Below, piece by piece: positions 54,148 through 63,610 of a DNA stretch of 64,000 bases. Position numbers and translations under genes: made by a program. The stretch's first letter is position 1; each line of letters opens with the position of its first letter. Source of the DNA: Tropicimonas sp. IMCC34011 (GTDB lineage: Bacteria; Pseudomonadota; Alphaproteobacteria; Rhodobacterales; Rhodobacteraceae); NCBI RefSeq assembly GCF_003390865.1, contig NZ_QMEJ01000002.1, forward strand, positions 1 through 64,000, read 5' to 3'. The notes under the pieces were generated by a model. That model made no database searches, was not told the DNA's origin, and was given only the letters and a program-made list of their open reading frames with translations.

Positions 54148-55065
54148 ATGCGTGAACCCAGCCTCAGACAGTTCGAAGCCCTCATGGCCGTAGTGGAGGC
54201 CGGTAGCGTCAGTCGTGCCGCAGAACGGCTGTCAATCTCCCAGCCTGCGGCAAGCAAGTTGATTGCGACGCTGGAAGAAGACACGGAGATGCAACTTTTT
54301 GACCGCGCTAGCGGCCGGCTGGTCGCCTCGGAACAAGGGATGCGCCTCTACAACGAGGCCAACAGGGTCTTTGGCGGCGTAGGCCAGCTGATCCGCGCTG
54401 TCGAAGCCATCCGACGGGAAAATCGCGGGCAACTGCGCGTCGGCGTCATGCCGGGGCTGTCGGGCGGGTTCATCGTGCGGGCGGTCCGCGCCTTTCAGGA
54501 GCGTTTCCCCGATGCCTTCATTTCCGTCGATACGCGCAGTTCGCAGTTCCTGGCGGATTGGATGGTATCCGGCCGGCTGGACGTGGCGATCCTGGTGACG
54601 CGAGTGGATCACCCCACGATCTCCACGCGGCCGGTGCATTCCAAGCCGATGGTGTGCCTGCTGCCGATCGGGCATCCGCTTGCCGCCAAGGAAAGGATTA
54701 CCCCCGAGGACCTGCACGGAGAGCCCTTCATCGCCTTTGCCCACGCCAGCCTGACCCGCAACCGGATGGATGCCGTCTTCGAGCGAGCTGGTCTTCGGCC
54801 CGATATCCGTATCGAGGCCGCCACTGCCCCAAACGTCTGCGAATTCGTCGCCGGCGGCATGGGAGTGACCGTGGTCGATCCGCTGGTATCGGAAGGCGTC
54901 AAAGGCCGGGTCGAGATGCGCCCCTTCGACCCGGCCACCAGCTCCGAGTTCCACACCAGCTGGCCCTCGCACAGCCGCAACTCGAAGCTGGTCAGCGCCT
55001 TCGTCGAAGAGATCACCCGGTCTGCCGCAATCTCTGTTTGGGAAGAAGAGAGCGCGCAGGGCTGA
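54148..55065 (+). CDS. LysR family regulator of the opine island
   Basis: A 305-residue regulator with winged helix (MREPSLRQFEALMAVVEAGS, then VSRAAERLSISQPAASKLIA) and a LysR effector domain (GQLRVGVMPGLSGGFIVRAV). OccR and NocR, which control opine catabolism in agrobacteria, belong to the same family. Divergent transcription from the operon and three copies of a 43-bp element at the island's promoters make it the likely local activator. The effector would be the imported opine. Confidence 0.88.
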   Translation: MREPSLRQFEALMAVVEAGSVSRAAERLSISQPAASKLIATLEEDTEMQLFDRASGRLVASEQGMRLYNEANRVFGGVGQLIRAVEAIRRENRGQLRVGVMPGLSGGFIVRAVRAFQERFPDAFISVDTRSSQFLADWMVSGRLDVAILVTRVDHPTISTRPVHSKPMVCLLPIGHPLAAKERITPEDLHGEPFIAFAHASLTRNRMDAVFERAGLRPDIRIEAATAPNVCEFVAGGMGVTVVDPLVSEGVKGRVEMRPFDPATSSEFHTSWPSHSRNSKLVSAFVEEITRSAAISVWEEESAQG

Positions 55066-55078
55066 GCAAACGTCGAGA

Positions 55079-55098
55079 CGGCGCCCCGGAGGGCGCCG
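55079..55098. terminator. hairpin between LysR and binding-protein genes
   Basis: CGGCGCCC / GGGCGCCG, an 8-bp stem with loop CGGA, between convergent genes. No T-run. Confidence 0.5.
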
Positions 55099-55134
55099 CC
55101 TGCAAGTTTCGTAAAACGCTATCGGGAGCTCTTC

Positions 55135-56697
55135 TTACTCCGAAAGCGTGGTGTTTTCGGTGATTGCGGGCGCCAGGTTCAGGTTGCCCGTCAGCTCGTA
55201 CCCGTAGTCAAGTTCGTCGCTCCGGGCCCAGACCTGCATCAGGCTGAACAGCGGGACGGAACACACGTCATCGTGGATGAGCTTCTGCGCTTCGGCCCAG
55301 AGCTGCATCTGCGCTTCCGGGTCGGTCTCGACACGTGCTGCGTCGATCTGCTCGTCCGCAACGTCGCAATGCGAAAAGTTGGTCACGGCTGTGGGCGTGC
55401 CTACGGTCGCCTGCGAATGGTAGAATTGGCTCAGGTAGCTGTCGGCCACCGGGAAGCGCGCGGCACCGTAGAAGACCACGTCGCTCAGGTCCTGACGGAT
55501 CTGCTGGTGATAGGTCGGGTGATCGACGACGTTCATATCCATCGTGATGCCGACCTGTGCCAGCTGCGCCTGGATCACTTCCATGATCGGCTGCTGCGAG
55601 GAGCTCGAGGAAACGACCGCGGTCAGCGTGATCCCCTCAGGGAAGCCCGCCTCGTCGAGCAGCGACTTGGCCAGCTCCGGGTCATAGCTGTAGGTGCCGG
55701 CATCGCAGTTCTCGCCAAGGTAGCCCGAGGGCACCGCAGAGCAGCCGCGCGGACCAACACCTTCCCCGACGAAGGCCGAGATCTCGTCCACGTTGATGGC
55801 ATGAGCCACGGCTGAGCGAACCTTGATGTTGTCCAGTGGCTCATGCGTTTCGTTCAGATAGAGGGTGCGATATTCACCGGGCGCGAAGACATCGACGATT
55901 ACGTCCTCGTTGCGGCTGACCTGGTCGACCCAACGCTGTTCGCGCTTGCCGTAGATCAGGTCCAGCTCGCCAGACATCAACGCCAGTTCTCGGCTGGAGT
56001 CCGAGGGGATTATCTGCAGGCGAATGCCGTCCAGCTTGGGCTCGCCCCGGTAGTAATCGGCGTTCGCCACCAGGTCGACATGTTGCTGGGTCACGGCCTC
56101 TTCGAACGTGAACGGGCCTGTGCCGACGGGATCGCCGTTGAAGGCATCGCCCTTCTCTTCGACGGCCTTGCGGCTGACGATCATGCCGCCATGATAGTTC
56201 GCGACCAGGCCAAGGAAGCCCGGGACCGGCGTGCTCAGCGTGATCTGCACGGTCATCGGATCAAGTGCCTCGATGCTCTCGAAGGCGGCGTAATCATTTG
56301 CGAAGGACGACCGTTCCGGATCGGCCGCTCGCTCCAGGGAATAGACGACGTCATCGGCGGTCAACGGGCCGTAGCCCTGCTGGAACTCTACATCGTCACG
56401 CAGGTGGAAGGTCCATGTGAGCCCGTCCTCGGAGGTCTCCCAGCTGGTCGCAAGGTCCGGCTCGATGGAAGCGGGATCGGCACTGCCCGGTGCGAACCGC
56501 ACCAGACCGTTGAACATCCAGCCCACAAGCGCGACATCGGTCGTCGCAGTTGCACGATGCGGATCGAGGTTGGTGGCATCCTGGTTGATCCCGACATTCA
56601 GCGTAGCGGCAATCGCGGCCGCACTGGTCATCGACACCCCCGTAGCCACGGCCAGCCCTAGCATGCGTCTCAGGTGCGTCACTGCGTTTCCAGTCAT
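55135..56697 (-). CDS. opine/peptide ABC transporter substrate-binding protein (SBP family 5)
   Basis: A 520-residue periplasmic protein with a signal peptide (HLRRMLGLAVATGVSMTSAA and onwards, cleavage near AIAA), followed by LNVGINQDATNLDPHRAT and TWTFHLRDDVEFQQGYGPLT typical of SBP_bac_5. It has its own promoter with operator copy B, apart from the operon that encodes the rest of the transporter. ATG 56697 is preferred to 56703 because AGGGA then stands at the right distance. The ligand is inferred to be an opine. Confidence 0.9.
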   Translation of the reverse strand: MTGNAVTHLRRMLGLAVATGVSMTSAAAIAATLNVGINQDATNLDPHRATATTDVALVGWMFNGLVRFAPGSADPASIEPDLATSWETSEDGLTWTFHLRDDVEFQQGYGPLTADDVVYSLERAADPERSSFANDYAAFESIEALDPMTVQITLSTPVPGFLGLVANYHGGMIVSRKAVEEKGDAFNGDPVGTGPFTFEEAVTQQHVDLVANADYYRGEPKLDGIRLQIIPSDSSRELALMSGELDLIYGKREQRWVDQVSRNEDVIVDVFAPGEYRTLYLNETHEPLDNIKVRSAVAHAINVDEISAFVGEGVGPRGCSAVPSGYLGENCDAGTYSYDPELAKSLLDEAGFPEGITLTAVVSSSSSQQPIMEVIQAQLAQVGITMDMNVVDHPTYHQQIRQDLSDVVFYGAARFPVADSYLSQFYHSQATVGTPTAVTNFSHCDVADEQIDAARVETDPEAQMQLWAEAQKLIHDDVCSVPLFSLMQVWARSDELDYGYELTGNLNLAPAITENTTLSE

Positions 56698-56751
56698 GAT
56701 CATTTCCCTGTTGTTTTGATGCGGCCGACTATGGGAACCCCCCCTTATGTC

Positions 56752-56794
56752 GTCAAAATCGAAAATATTAGCTCCATATTCCCTGAGGTTATAC
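56752..56794 (-). promoter_or_regulatory. opine-island 43-bp element, copy B
   Basis: Same pattern and same length as copy A, read on the minus strand, 55 bases before the binding-protein start. The close match of distance (51 and 55 bases) to copy A supports a shared activator position. Confidence 0.75.
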
Positions 56795-56960
56795 GCGCAC
56801 AAATCAGCAACCTAACCCGGGGCGCCAACTTGCTGCTGCCAGCTTGGCGGCTCCAATCGAGGGTCTCTAACTTGGACGCTTAGGTGTCACCCAGGTCGGC
56901 ACGACGGCCCTCCGCAGGGTCCGCAGTTTCATGCATGAACCGCGCGTCCCATCCATATGC

Positions 56961-56991
56961 AAAAGGCGCCGGAGCAGCCGCCCCGGCGCCT
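56961..56991 (-). terminator. rho-independent terminator downstream of nrdJ
   Basis: AGGCGCCGG and CCGGCGCCT form a 9-bp stem with a 10-base loop, followed on the minus strand by TTTT. It stands about 130 bases past the nrdJ stop. Confidence 0.75.
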
Positions 56992-57122
56992 CTATCACCG
57001 CCTTTCAGAGAGCAGCCCAGGGGCTACAGGCTTTACGTTTCGCCCTTGAGCCCCTTGCGCAGACTTATGCGTCCGTCTGCGCATTCATCTGCTTTCTCTG
57101 ACCCTGTGTCCGCGGGATCGCC

Positions 57123-60100
57123 TCAGCTGCAGCCGGACGTGCCGCCGCAGGTGTTGCACTTCATGCAGGTGCCGTTGCGGACAAGCGTGTAGTTGCCGCA
57201 TTCGCCGCAGGCTTCGCCCTCGTAGCCCTGCATCCGCGCCTTCGCGCTGGCGTCGATGGGCGCGGGCGCTGGCGTCGCAGCGCCGGGCTCCAGCGCGCCG
57301 TCGATATCGAGCCCGGTGGCGAGAGCCGCCGCCGCCGCGCCGCCCTGCAGCACCATCAGGTCCTGCGGAAGGCGCTTGCGCAGGTAGCCGGTGGAGCTGA
57401 TCTGCTTGAGGACTTCGAGGGATTTGGAGGCGGCATTCTCCGAGGAGCTGGCACTGCCCGGCTTCCCCTCCTCCTCGCCGCGGCCGATGTCGTCGAACGT
57501 CGCGCCCTGCGGTGCGACATGCGCCAGATCGGTCCGGTCGAGATAGGAGACGGCGAGCTCGCGGAAGATGTAGTCGAGGATCGAGGTCGCGTTCTTGATC
57601 GTCTCGTTGCCCTGCACCATGCCGGCCGGCTCGAATTTGGTGAAGGTAAACGCGTCCACGAACTCCTCCAGCGGCACGCCGTATTGCAGGCCGACGGAGA
57701 CCGCGATGGCGAAGTTGTTCATCATCGCCCGGAACCCGGCACCTTCCTTGTGCATGTCGATGAAGATCTCGCCGAGCGAGCCGTCGCCGTACTCGCCGGT
57801 CCGGAGATAGACCTTGTGACCGCCGACGATGGCCTTCTGCGTGTACCCCTTGCGGCGCTCGGGCATCTTCTCGCGGTGGGAGCGAACGATTTCCTTGACG
57901 ACGACCTTCTCGATCACCTTCTCGGCCAGCACCTGCGCCTTCTGCGCCGGCGTGCCCGTCTCCAGAACCTCGGCCGCCTCGTCGTCATCCTCGACGAGCG
58001 CGGAGGCCAGCGGCTGCGACAGCTTGGAGCCGTCGCGGTAGAGCGCATTGGCCTTGGTGCCGAGGGACCACGACAGCTCGTAGGCCTGCTGGCAATCCTC
58101 GATCGTCGCATCGTTGGGCATGTTGATCGTCTTGGAGATCGCGCCCGAGATGAAGGACTGCGCCGCCGCCATCATGCGGATGTGGCTGTCCACCGAAAGA
58201 TACCGCTTGCCCTTCTTGCCGCAGGCATTGGCGCAATCGAAGATGTGGTAATGCGCGGGGTCAAGGTGGGGCGCGCCTTCCAGCGTCATCGTTCCGCAGA
58301 CGTGGTCGTTCGCCGCCTCGACCTGCGCCTTCGTGAAACCGAGATGCCGCAGAAGATCGAAGGACGGATCGGAGAGCTTGCCCGCCGGTATGCCGAGAAC
58401 ATCGGTGCAGAATTCTGCGCCAAGGGTCCACTGGTTGAAGACGAAGCGGATGTCGAAGGCGGAGGGCAGCGCCGCCTCGATCTTCTCCAGTTCCGCCCTG
58501 CCGAACCCATGCCCGAGAAGCGCGGTGTGGTTGATGCCGGGCGCATTGCCCAGGGACGCATGGCCCACCGCGTAGGCGACGATCTCGCCGATCTGGCTTT
58601 CCGAATAGTTCAGATGCTTCAGCGCGGCCGGAACCGACCGGTTGATGATCTTGAAGTAACCGCCGCCCGCGAGCTTCTTGAACTTCACGAGCGCGAAGTC
58701 CGGCTCGATCCCCGTCGTGTCGCAATCCATCACGAGGCCGATCGTGCCCGTCGGCGCGATGACGGAGACCTGCGCGTTGCGGAAGCCGTGCTCGGTGCCC
58801 AGGCGCTCGGCCTCGGCCCAGGCCTCCCTGGCGAGGCCGACGAGATCCCGCTGCGGGCAGTCGTCCTGAGCGAGCGGAACCGGCAGAACCTCCAGCCCCT
58901 CGTAGCCGCTGCTTTTGCCCTCCGCCGCGCGGCGGTGATTGCGGATCACCCGGAGCATGTGATCGGCGTTGCGGGCATGGCCGGGGAACGCCCCCAGCTC
59001 GCCCGCGATCTCCGCGGACGTGGCGTAGGATACGCCCGTCATCAGCGCCGTCAGCGCGCCGCAGATCGCCCGGCCCTCCTCGCTGTCATAGCCGTAGCCG
59101 AGGTTCATCAGGAGCCCGCCGATATTGGCATAGCCGAGGCCGAGCGTCCGGAAATCATAGGAGCGCTGTGCGATCTCCTTCGACGGGAACTGCGCCATCA
59201 TCACGCTGATCTCGAGCGTCAGCGTCCAGAGCCGCGTGGCATGCATGTAATCCTCGGCCTTGAATCTGCCGCCCTCAAGGAAGGTCAGCAGGTTCATCGA
59301 GGCCAGGTTGCAGGCCGTATCGTCGAGGAACATGTATTCCGAGCACGGGTTCGAGCCGCGGATCTCGCCGTCCTCGGGGCAGGTATGCCAGGCGTTGACG
59401 GTGTCGTGAAACTGGATGCCGGGATCGGCGCAGGCCCATGCGGCATGGCCGATCTGCTCCCACAGATCCCGCGCCCGGATCGTCCTGGCGACCGTGCCGT
59501 CGGTGCGGCGGATGAGCTCCCACTCCGCATCCTCGCGCACCGCCTTCAGGAAGGCATCGGTGACCCGGACGGAGTTGTTGGAGTTCTGCCCGGAGACCGA
59601 GGCGTAGGCCTCGCTGTCCCAGTCGGTATCATAGGTCGGAAACTCGATGCTCGCGTAACCCTGCCGCGCATATTGCAGCACGCGGTTGATGTAGGTCTCG
59701 GGGATCGCGTTGCGCTTGGCCGCGCGGATCGCGGTCTTCAGCGCGGCGTTCGCGGCCGGATCGGTCGCGCCCTCCTCCGTGCCGTCGAACTCGCGGATCG
59801 CGGCGAAGATCTCGTTGAGCCGGGCTTCGTGCATCTTCGAGCCGGCGACGATGGAGGCCACCTTCTGCTCCTCGCGGACCTTCCAGTTGATGAAGTCCTC
59901 GATATCGGGGTGGTCGGCGTCGCAGATCACCATCTTGGCGGCGCGCCGCGTGGTGCCACCCGACTTGATCGATCCCGCCGCCCGGTCGCCGATCTTCAGA
60001 AAGCCCATGAGGCCGGAGGACTTGCCGCCGCCGGACAGACGCTCCCCTTCCCCCCGGAGCGAGGAGAAGTTGGTGCCGGTGCCGGAGCCATACTTGAAGA

Positions 60101-60770
60101 GCCGGGCCTCGCGGACCCAGAGGTCCATGATCCCGCCTTCGTTCACGAGGTCGTCCTTCACGGACTGGATGAAGCAGGCATGGGGTTGCGGATGCTCGTA
60201 GGCACTCTTGGAGCGGGTGAGCTTGCCGGTCCTGTAGTCGACATAGAAATGTCCCTGCCCCGGACCGTCGATCCCGTAGGCCCAGTGCAGCCCGGTATTG
60301 AACCATTGCGGGGAATTGGGCGCGCCGCGCTGCGTCGCGAGCATGTGGCGCATCTCGTCGAAATAGGCGCGCGCATCGGCCTCGGTGGTGAAGTAGCCGC
60401 CCTTCCAGCCCCAGTACGTCCACGCGCCGGCGAGCCGGTCGAACACCTGCCGTGCGGAGGTTTCGCCGCCGAACCGCTCCTCCTCGGGCATTTCGGCAAG
60501 GGCTGCCTCGTCGGGCACGTGACGCCACAGGAATTCCGGGACGTCCTTCTCGCGGACAGGTTTCAGCGCGGCGGCGACGCCGGCCTTGCGGAAATACTTC
60601 TGGGCGATGACGTCGCCGGCCACCTGGCTCCAGAAGGCGGGCACGTCGATGCCCTTGAGGGAGAAGACCACCGTACCGTCGGGATTGCGGATCTCGCTCG
60701 CCGTCGTGGTGAAGGCGATGCCGTCATAGGCATCCCTGCCCGCCACCGTGTATGTCCGCTCGATCTTCAT
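57123..60770 (-). CDS. nrdJ: vitamin B12-dependent ribonucleotide reductase, class II
   Basis: A 1215-residue enzyme that makes deoxyribonucleotides using adenosylcobalamin. Visible marks are [17 protein letters not shown] near the start, the substrate-site stretch [20 protein letters not shown] with the active-site Cys and the catalytic Asn/Glu region, and [18 protein letters not shown]. The C-terminus ends in a zinc-ribbon-like tail with four Cys ([10 protein letters not shown] and [15 protein letters not shown]). ATG 60770 follows GGAGACAGGG. Long type II NrdJ of this kind is typical of Rhodobacteraceae. Paired NrdR boxes lie about 240 and 270 bases upstream. Confidence 0.96.
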   Translation of the reverse strand: MKIERTYTVAGRDAYDGIAFTTTASEIRNPDGTVVFSLKGIDVPAFWSQVAGDVIAQKYFRKAGVAAALKPVREKDVPEFLWRHVPDEAALAEMPEEERFGGETSARQVFDRLAGAWTYWGWKGGYFTTEADARAYFDEMRHMLATQRGAPNSPQWFNTGLHWAYGIDGPGQGHFYVDYRTGKLTRSKSAYEHPQPHACFIQSVKDDLVNEGGIMDLWVREARLFKYGSGTGTNFSSLRGEGERLSGGGKSSGLMGFLKIGDRAAGSIKSGGTTRRAAKMVICDADHPDIEDFINWKVREEQKVASIVAGSKMHEARLNEIFAAIREFDGTEEGATDPAANAALKTAIRAAKRNAIPETYINRVLQYARQGYASIEFPTYDTDWDSEAYASVSGQNSNNSVRVTDAFLKAVREDAEWELIRRTDGTVARTIRARDLWEQIGHAAWACADPGIQFHDTVNAWHTCPEDGEIRGSNPCSEYMFLDDTACNLASMNLLTFLEGGRFKAEDYMHATRLWTLTLEISVMMAQFPSKEIAQRSYDFRTLGLGYANIGGLLMNLGYGYDSEEGRAICGALTALMTGVSYATSAEIAGELGAFPGHARNADHMLRVIRNHRRAAEGKSSGYEGLEVLPVPLAQDDCPQRDLVGLAREAWAEAERLGTEHGFRNAQVSVIAPTGTIGLVMDCDTTGIEPDFALVKFKKLAGGGYFKIINRSVPAALKHLNYSESQIGEIVAYAVGHASLGNAPGINHTALLGHGFGRAELEKIEAALPSAFDIRFVFNQWTLGAEFCTDVLGIPAGKLSDPSFDLLRHLGFTKAQVEAANDHVCGTMTLEGAPHLDPAHYHIFDCANACGKKGKRYLSVDSHIRMMAAAQSFISGAISKTINMPNDATIEDCQQAYELSWSLGTKANALYRDGSKLSQPLASALVEDDDEAAEVLETGTPAQKAQVLAEKVIEKVVVKEIVRSHREKMPERRKGYTQKAIVGGHKVYLRTGEYGDGSLGEIFIDMHKEGAGFRAMMNNFAIAVSVGLQYGVPLEEFVDAFTFTKFEPAGMVQGNETIKNATSILDYIFRELAVSYLDRTDLAHVAPQGATFDDIGRGEEEGKPGSASSSENAASKSLEVLKQISSTGYLRKRLPQDLMVLQGGAAAAALATGLDIDGALEPGAATPAPAPIDASAKARMQGYEGEACGECGNYTLVRNGTCMKCNTCGGTSGCS

Positions 60771-61006
60771 TGCCCTGTCTCCATCCTTGCCTGTCCCGTC
60801 CCTGTGCCCGTCCCCGACCCCGGAGGCGGTCTCTTCCCGCCGATCCGTCCTGCGCGAGACGAAACGCCGCCACCCGCCGCCCTTGATCAAAAGGGGGCGC
60901 GGCTCCTGGTCCGGCAGGAGAGTGGCGCTCTAGCGCGTCGGATCGTCGTGCCGGCCGGGTGCAATCTCTGGCTCACCTGAAGGGCCTCGCCGCGTGCGAC
61001 CGATAC

Positions 61007-61022
61007 CCACCAGATATAGTGC
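61007..61022. promoter_or_regulatory. NrdR-like box 1
   Basis: CACCAGATATAGTG at 61008-61021 fits the NrdR palindrome ACAC-TATATATA-GTGT with a preserved ATATAGTG half. Box 2 follows exactly 31 bases later, the helical spacing expected for NrdR pairs, in front of a ribonucleotide reductase gene. Confidence 0.7.
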
Positions 61023-61037
61023 GCCCCAAGCCGGCTT

Positions 61038-61053
61038 GCACAAGGTGCCGTGG
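61038..61053. promoter_or_regulatory. NrdR-like box 2
   Basis: CACAAGGTGCCGTG at 61039-61052 keeps the CACA...GTG ends of the NrdR pattern but has a weaker centre. The 31-base offset from box 1 is the main support. Confidence 0.6.
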
Positions 61054-61191
61054 CTTTCCCAAGCCTTCAACTGATTTTTGAACTTGACCGGCATTTACCG
61101 GATACGGCCGATTCAGCCACAGATCGTACGGTCAGGGCCGGCGCGGGCGCGCTCGTCGCAACCGGTTAAACGGCCGTCCTTTTTCGGGGTG

Positions 61192-61225
61192 TTCTCCACA
61201 CTTCTGCACCGGGGCCTGTGGAAAA
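61192..61225. promoter_or_regulatory. inverted pair of DnaA-box-like sequences
   Basis: TTCTCCACA and, inverted, TTTTCCACA, each one base from TTATCCACA, face each other across 16 bases. DnaA control of nrd genes is known in Escherichia coli; here it is only a possibility. Confidence 0.3.
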
Positions 61226-61413
61226 GTCAGGGCAGCCGGGTCACACCGCTGCGCGCCTCGCCGCCTCCGAATCGCGCGCAGAGGAGCGATTCCGCTTGCG
61301 CCCACCGTTTCATCTTTCCCTGAAAATACCCCCGCCGGAGGCATCGACGCGCCGCAACGAGAAACGGCGCCCGATGAGGGGGCGCCGCGTGGGATCAGGA
61401 CATCTTCTGAAAA

Positions 61414-61491
<78 letters not shown>

Positions 61492-61547
61492 ACGGGGGTC
61501 TTCCTAAGCCGGGGCGGCGCGGTTGGAAAGCCCCGGGATCGAGCTTG

Positions 61548-62024
61548 TCACTCGCAAGGCCACGCGGCCTCCTCGCCGAAGGCCGGGTGGCGCATCTGGG
61601 ATCCCTCTTCGATCCCGAGCGCCTCAGCGAGGCCACCGTTGATCTCGAGGACGGCATAGACCCCCTCGCCGCCATCGATCGGCGTCTCGTCATGCGGGAC
61701 GGCATTGTCGTGCACACGCGTGACGATGCCGTCCGGCCCGACGAAGACCATGTCGAGTGGGATAAGCGTGTTCTTCATCCAGAAGGACGCGCGCTGCGGT
61801 GCATCGTAGATGAACAGCATTCCCTTGCCGCGGGACATCTCTTCCACGAACATCAGGCCCTTCGCCCGCTCCGCGGGATCGTCGGCAACATCGACGCGGA
61901 AGCGCGCCTGTCCCCAGTCCCCGCGAAGCTGCACCTGCGCCGGATTGCAGACAACCTGCGCGGACGCGGCTCCCCCACCGGCAAGCAGAGCGGCGAACCC
62001 TGCCGCTAGACCCAACACACGCAT
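61548..62024 (-). CDS. DUF192 family exported protein
   Basis: A 158-residue protein with a signal peptide (VLGLAAGFAALLAGGGAASA) and one DUF192 domain: ARFRVDVADDPAERAKGLMF, MLFIYDAPQRASFWMKNTLI and PLDMVFVGPDGIVTRVHDNA. No function is established for the family. Its start overlaps the stop of the cold-shock gene by one base, so the two are co-translated. The tRNA gene follows 56 bases downstream. Confidence 0.9.
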   Translation of the reverse strand: MRVLGLAAGFAALLAGGGAASAQVVCNPAQVQLRGDWGQARFRVDVADDPAERAKGLMFVEEMSRGKGMLFIYDAPQRASFWMKNTLIPLDMVFVGPDGIVTRVHDNAVPHDETPIDGGEGVYAVLEINGGLAEALGIEEGSQMRHPAFGEEAAWPCE

Positions 62025-62596
62025 CACTCGTCCTCTCCCTGCTGCTCTTCCCTTGTGGCCCGTTCCCAAGCCGCGACCTCGACGGCCATCTTGCCGCGCG
62101 GACCCTCGGCGGATCTCAGTCCCACCGCCTCGCCCGGCTGCAGATCGGCAAGGCCGGACCGGCGCAGCACATCCATGTGGATGAAAACATCCTCCGGGCG
62201 GCCGAAGACGTTCGCGAAACCGAAGCCTTTCGCCTTGTCGAACCATTTCACGCGCGCCGGCTCGAGGGGAAGCCCCGGCTCGATCTCGACGGGCGCGCCG
62301 GCACGATCCTCGCCGGTCGCCTCGGGATCGAGGTCGGCGGTGATGTCCAGAACCTCGACAGCCTGGCGGCCGCGTTCGGTCTCCTGCACGCGGATGACGA
62401 CGCGGCTGCTGTCCGCGACGGAGCTCTGACCGAACATGCGCAGCACGTTGGCATGAAGCAGGATATCCGCTCCGCCCTCGTCGGCGACGACGAAGCCGAA
62501 CCCCTTGCCGGGGTCGAACCATTTCACCCGGCCTTCGAGCTCAGCGCCGTCCTTGCGCGCGTCACGATCCAAGTTCTCTTTCGGCGTCTCGGCCAT
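62024..62596 (-). CDS. double cold-shock-domain protein
   Basis: A 190-residue protein with two cold-shock domains. The first has GRVKWFDPGKGFGFVVADEG with the RNP1-type KGFGFV and DILLHANVL; the second has ARVKWFDKAKGFGFANVFGR and DVFIHMDVLRRSGL. An acidic linker separates them. Such fused proteins bind single-stranded RNA or DNA and are a feature of alphaproteobacteria. ATG 62596 (MAETPKEN). The leader of about 200 bases is long, as in other cold-shock genes. Confidence 0.92.
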   Translation of the reverse strand: MAETPKENLDRDARKDGAELEGRVKWFDPGKGFGFVVADEGGADILLHANVLRMFGQSSVADSSRVVIRVQETERGRQAVEVLDITADLDPEATGEDRAGAPVEIEPGLPLEPARVKWFDKAKGFGFANVFGRPEDVFIHMDVLRRSGLADLQPGEAVGLRSAEGPRGKMAVEVAAWERATREEQQGEDE

Positions 62597-62792
62597 AAAT
62601 GCGTCCGTGCCCTTTGCTTTCCTATCCGGGCGCGAAACCCTCGCGCCATCGCCCCAACGATCGGCAACAGAAAAAAACAGCCCAGAAACACAGGCGGTTC
62701 TTATCTGTCGCATACCTGCGTGGCGAAATCTGGGCTTGCAAGCGGACGCTAACGTCAAGCAGCGAACCATCGCTTATGGCGTAGGCATGACG

Positions 62793-63416
62793 TTACGGAT
62801 TGAGGCGCATGACCTCCCAGGCCGCGCCATCCTGCCCGGCATTTAATCTCCAGCGGAAACGATCGTGCAGCCGGAACGCGCCATCGGCCCAAAATTCGAT
62901 CTGAACGGGCCTGATGCGGAACCCGCCCCAGAACGGCGGCCGCCCGGGATTCGTGCCCTTGGAGGCGGTGATCTCGGCGACCTTCGCCATGAGGGCGGTC
63001 CGGGACTTGAGCGGCTGGCTCTGTTCGGAGGCCCAGGCACCGAGGCGGGACTGAAGTGAGCGACTGGCGTAATAGGCATCCGCCTGCGCACCATCCTCGC
63101 GCTCGACATGGCCGCGCACGCGGATCTGGCGGCGCAGGCTCTTCCAATGCATCACGAAGGCGGCGGTCCCCGTGGCATCGATCTGCGCCGCCTTGGCGGA
63201 GCCGTAGTTGGTGTAGAACACGAAGGCGCCGTCCGTCCCCTGCCCCTCGATCTCCTTCAGAAGGACCATGCGCGCATCTGGCATGCCGTCCGCGTCCGTG
63301 GTGGCGAGCGCGATGGCGTTGGGATCATTGGGTTCGCTCTCGGTCGCCTCCTTCAGCCAGGCCCGCGCGATGGCGAAGGGGTCGTCGCCTGCAAATTTGC
63401 CGCTTCTGTCCGCCAT
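62793..63416 (-). CDS. pdxH: pyridoxamine 5'-phosphate oxidase
   Basis: A 207-residue FMN enzyme making pyridoxal phosphate. Visible are [20 protein letters not shown] near residue 48, the [11 protein letters not shown] stretch, [17 protein letters not shown] with the PLP-binding Arg residues, and the C-terminal [16 protein letters not shown] block. Normal length. Divergent from fabI with 194 bases between. Confidence 0.95.
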   Translation of the reverse strand: MADRSGKFAGDDPFAIARAWLKEATESEPNDPNAIALATTDADGMPDARMVLLKEIEGQGTDGAFVFYTNYGSAKAAQIDATGTAAFVMHWKSLRRQIRVRGHVEREDGAQADAYYASRSLQSRLGAWASEQSQPLKSRTALMAKVAEITASKGTNPGRPPFWGGFRIRPVQIEFWADGAFRLHDRFRWRLNAGQDGAAWEVMRLNP

Positions 63417-63610
63417 GGGGACCCGTCCTTTCGCCCAGAGAAAGCTCTTCGGCCCTCAGCTAATGCGGCAGGCGCCACTTCGCCAGCCTCCCCTGCCCCT
63501 CGCGATCCCTCGCCGAAACACCGCGGCACCGGGCAGCCGCAGTCTTGAAACCGGGCAGATGGATCGACTAAAGGGGCGGGACGTACCGACAGAGCGAGAA
63601 GGATGAGCTT

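Larger units (their letters stand above)
56698..57122. other. gap right of the opine island with operator copy B and nrdJ terminator
   Basis: No gene is supported. The left half is AT-rich and contains operator copy B; the right half holds the nrdJ terminator and then about 130 bases of featureless sequence before the nrdJ stop. It marks the right edge of the island. Confidence 0.55.

Noticed and set aside
57519-60980. A reading frame of more than 1100 codons antisense to nrdJ
   Set aside because: It is the reverse-strand shadow of a high-GC gene; the protein it would give has no domain sense, whereas the opposite frame is a full-length NrdJ.
60771-61006. Cobalamin riboswitch in the nrdJ leader
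   Set aside because: A GCCACT-like string and a hairpin occur, but the conserved B12-box and core blocks of the riboswitch were not found.
61192-61225. Replication origin suggested by DnaA-like boxes
   Set aside because: Only two imperfect boxes are present, with no AT-rich unwinding region and no origin-linked genes.
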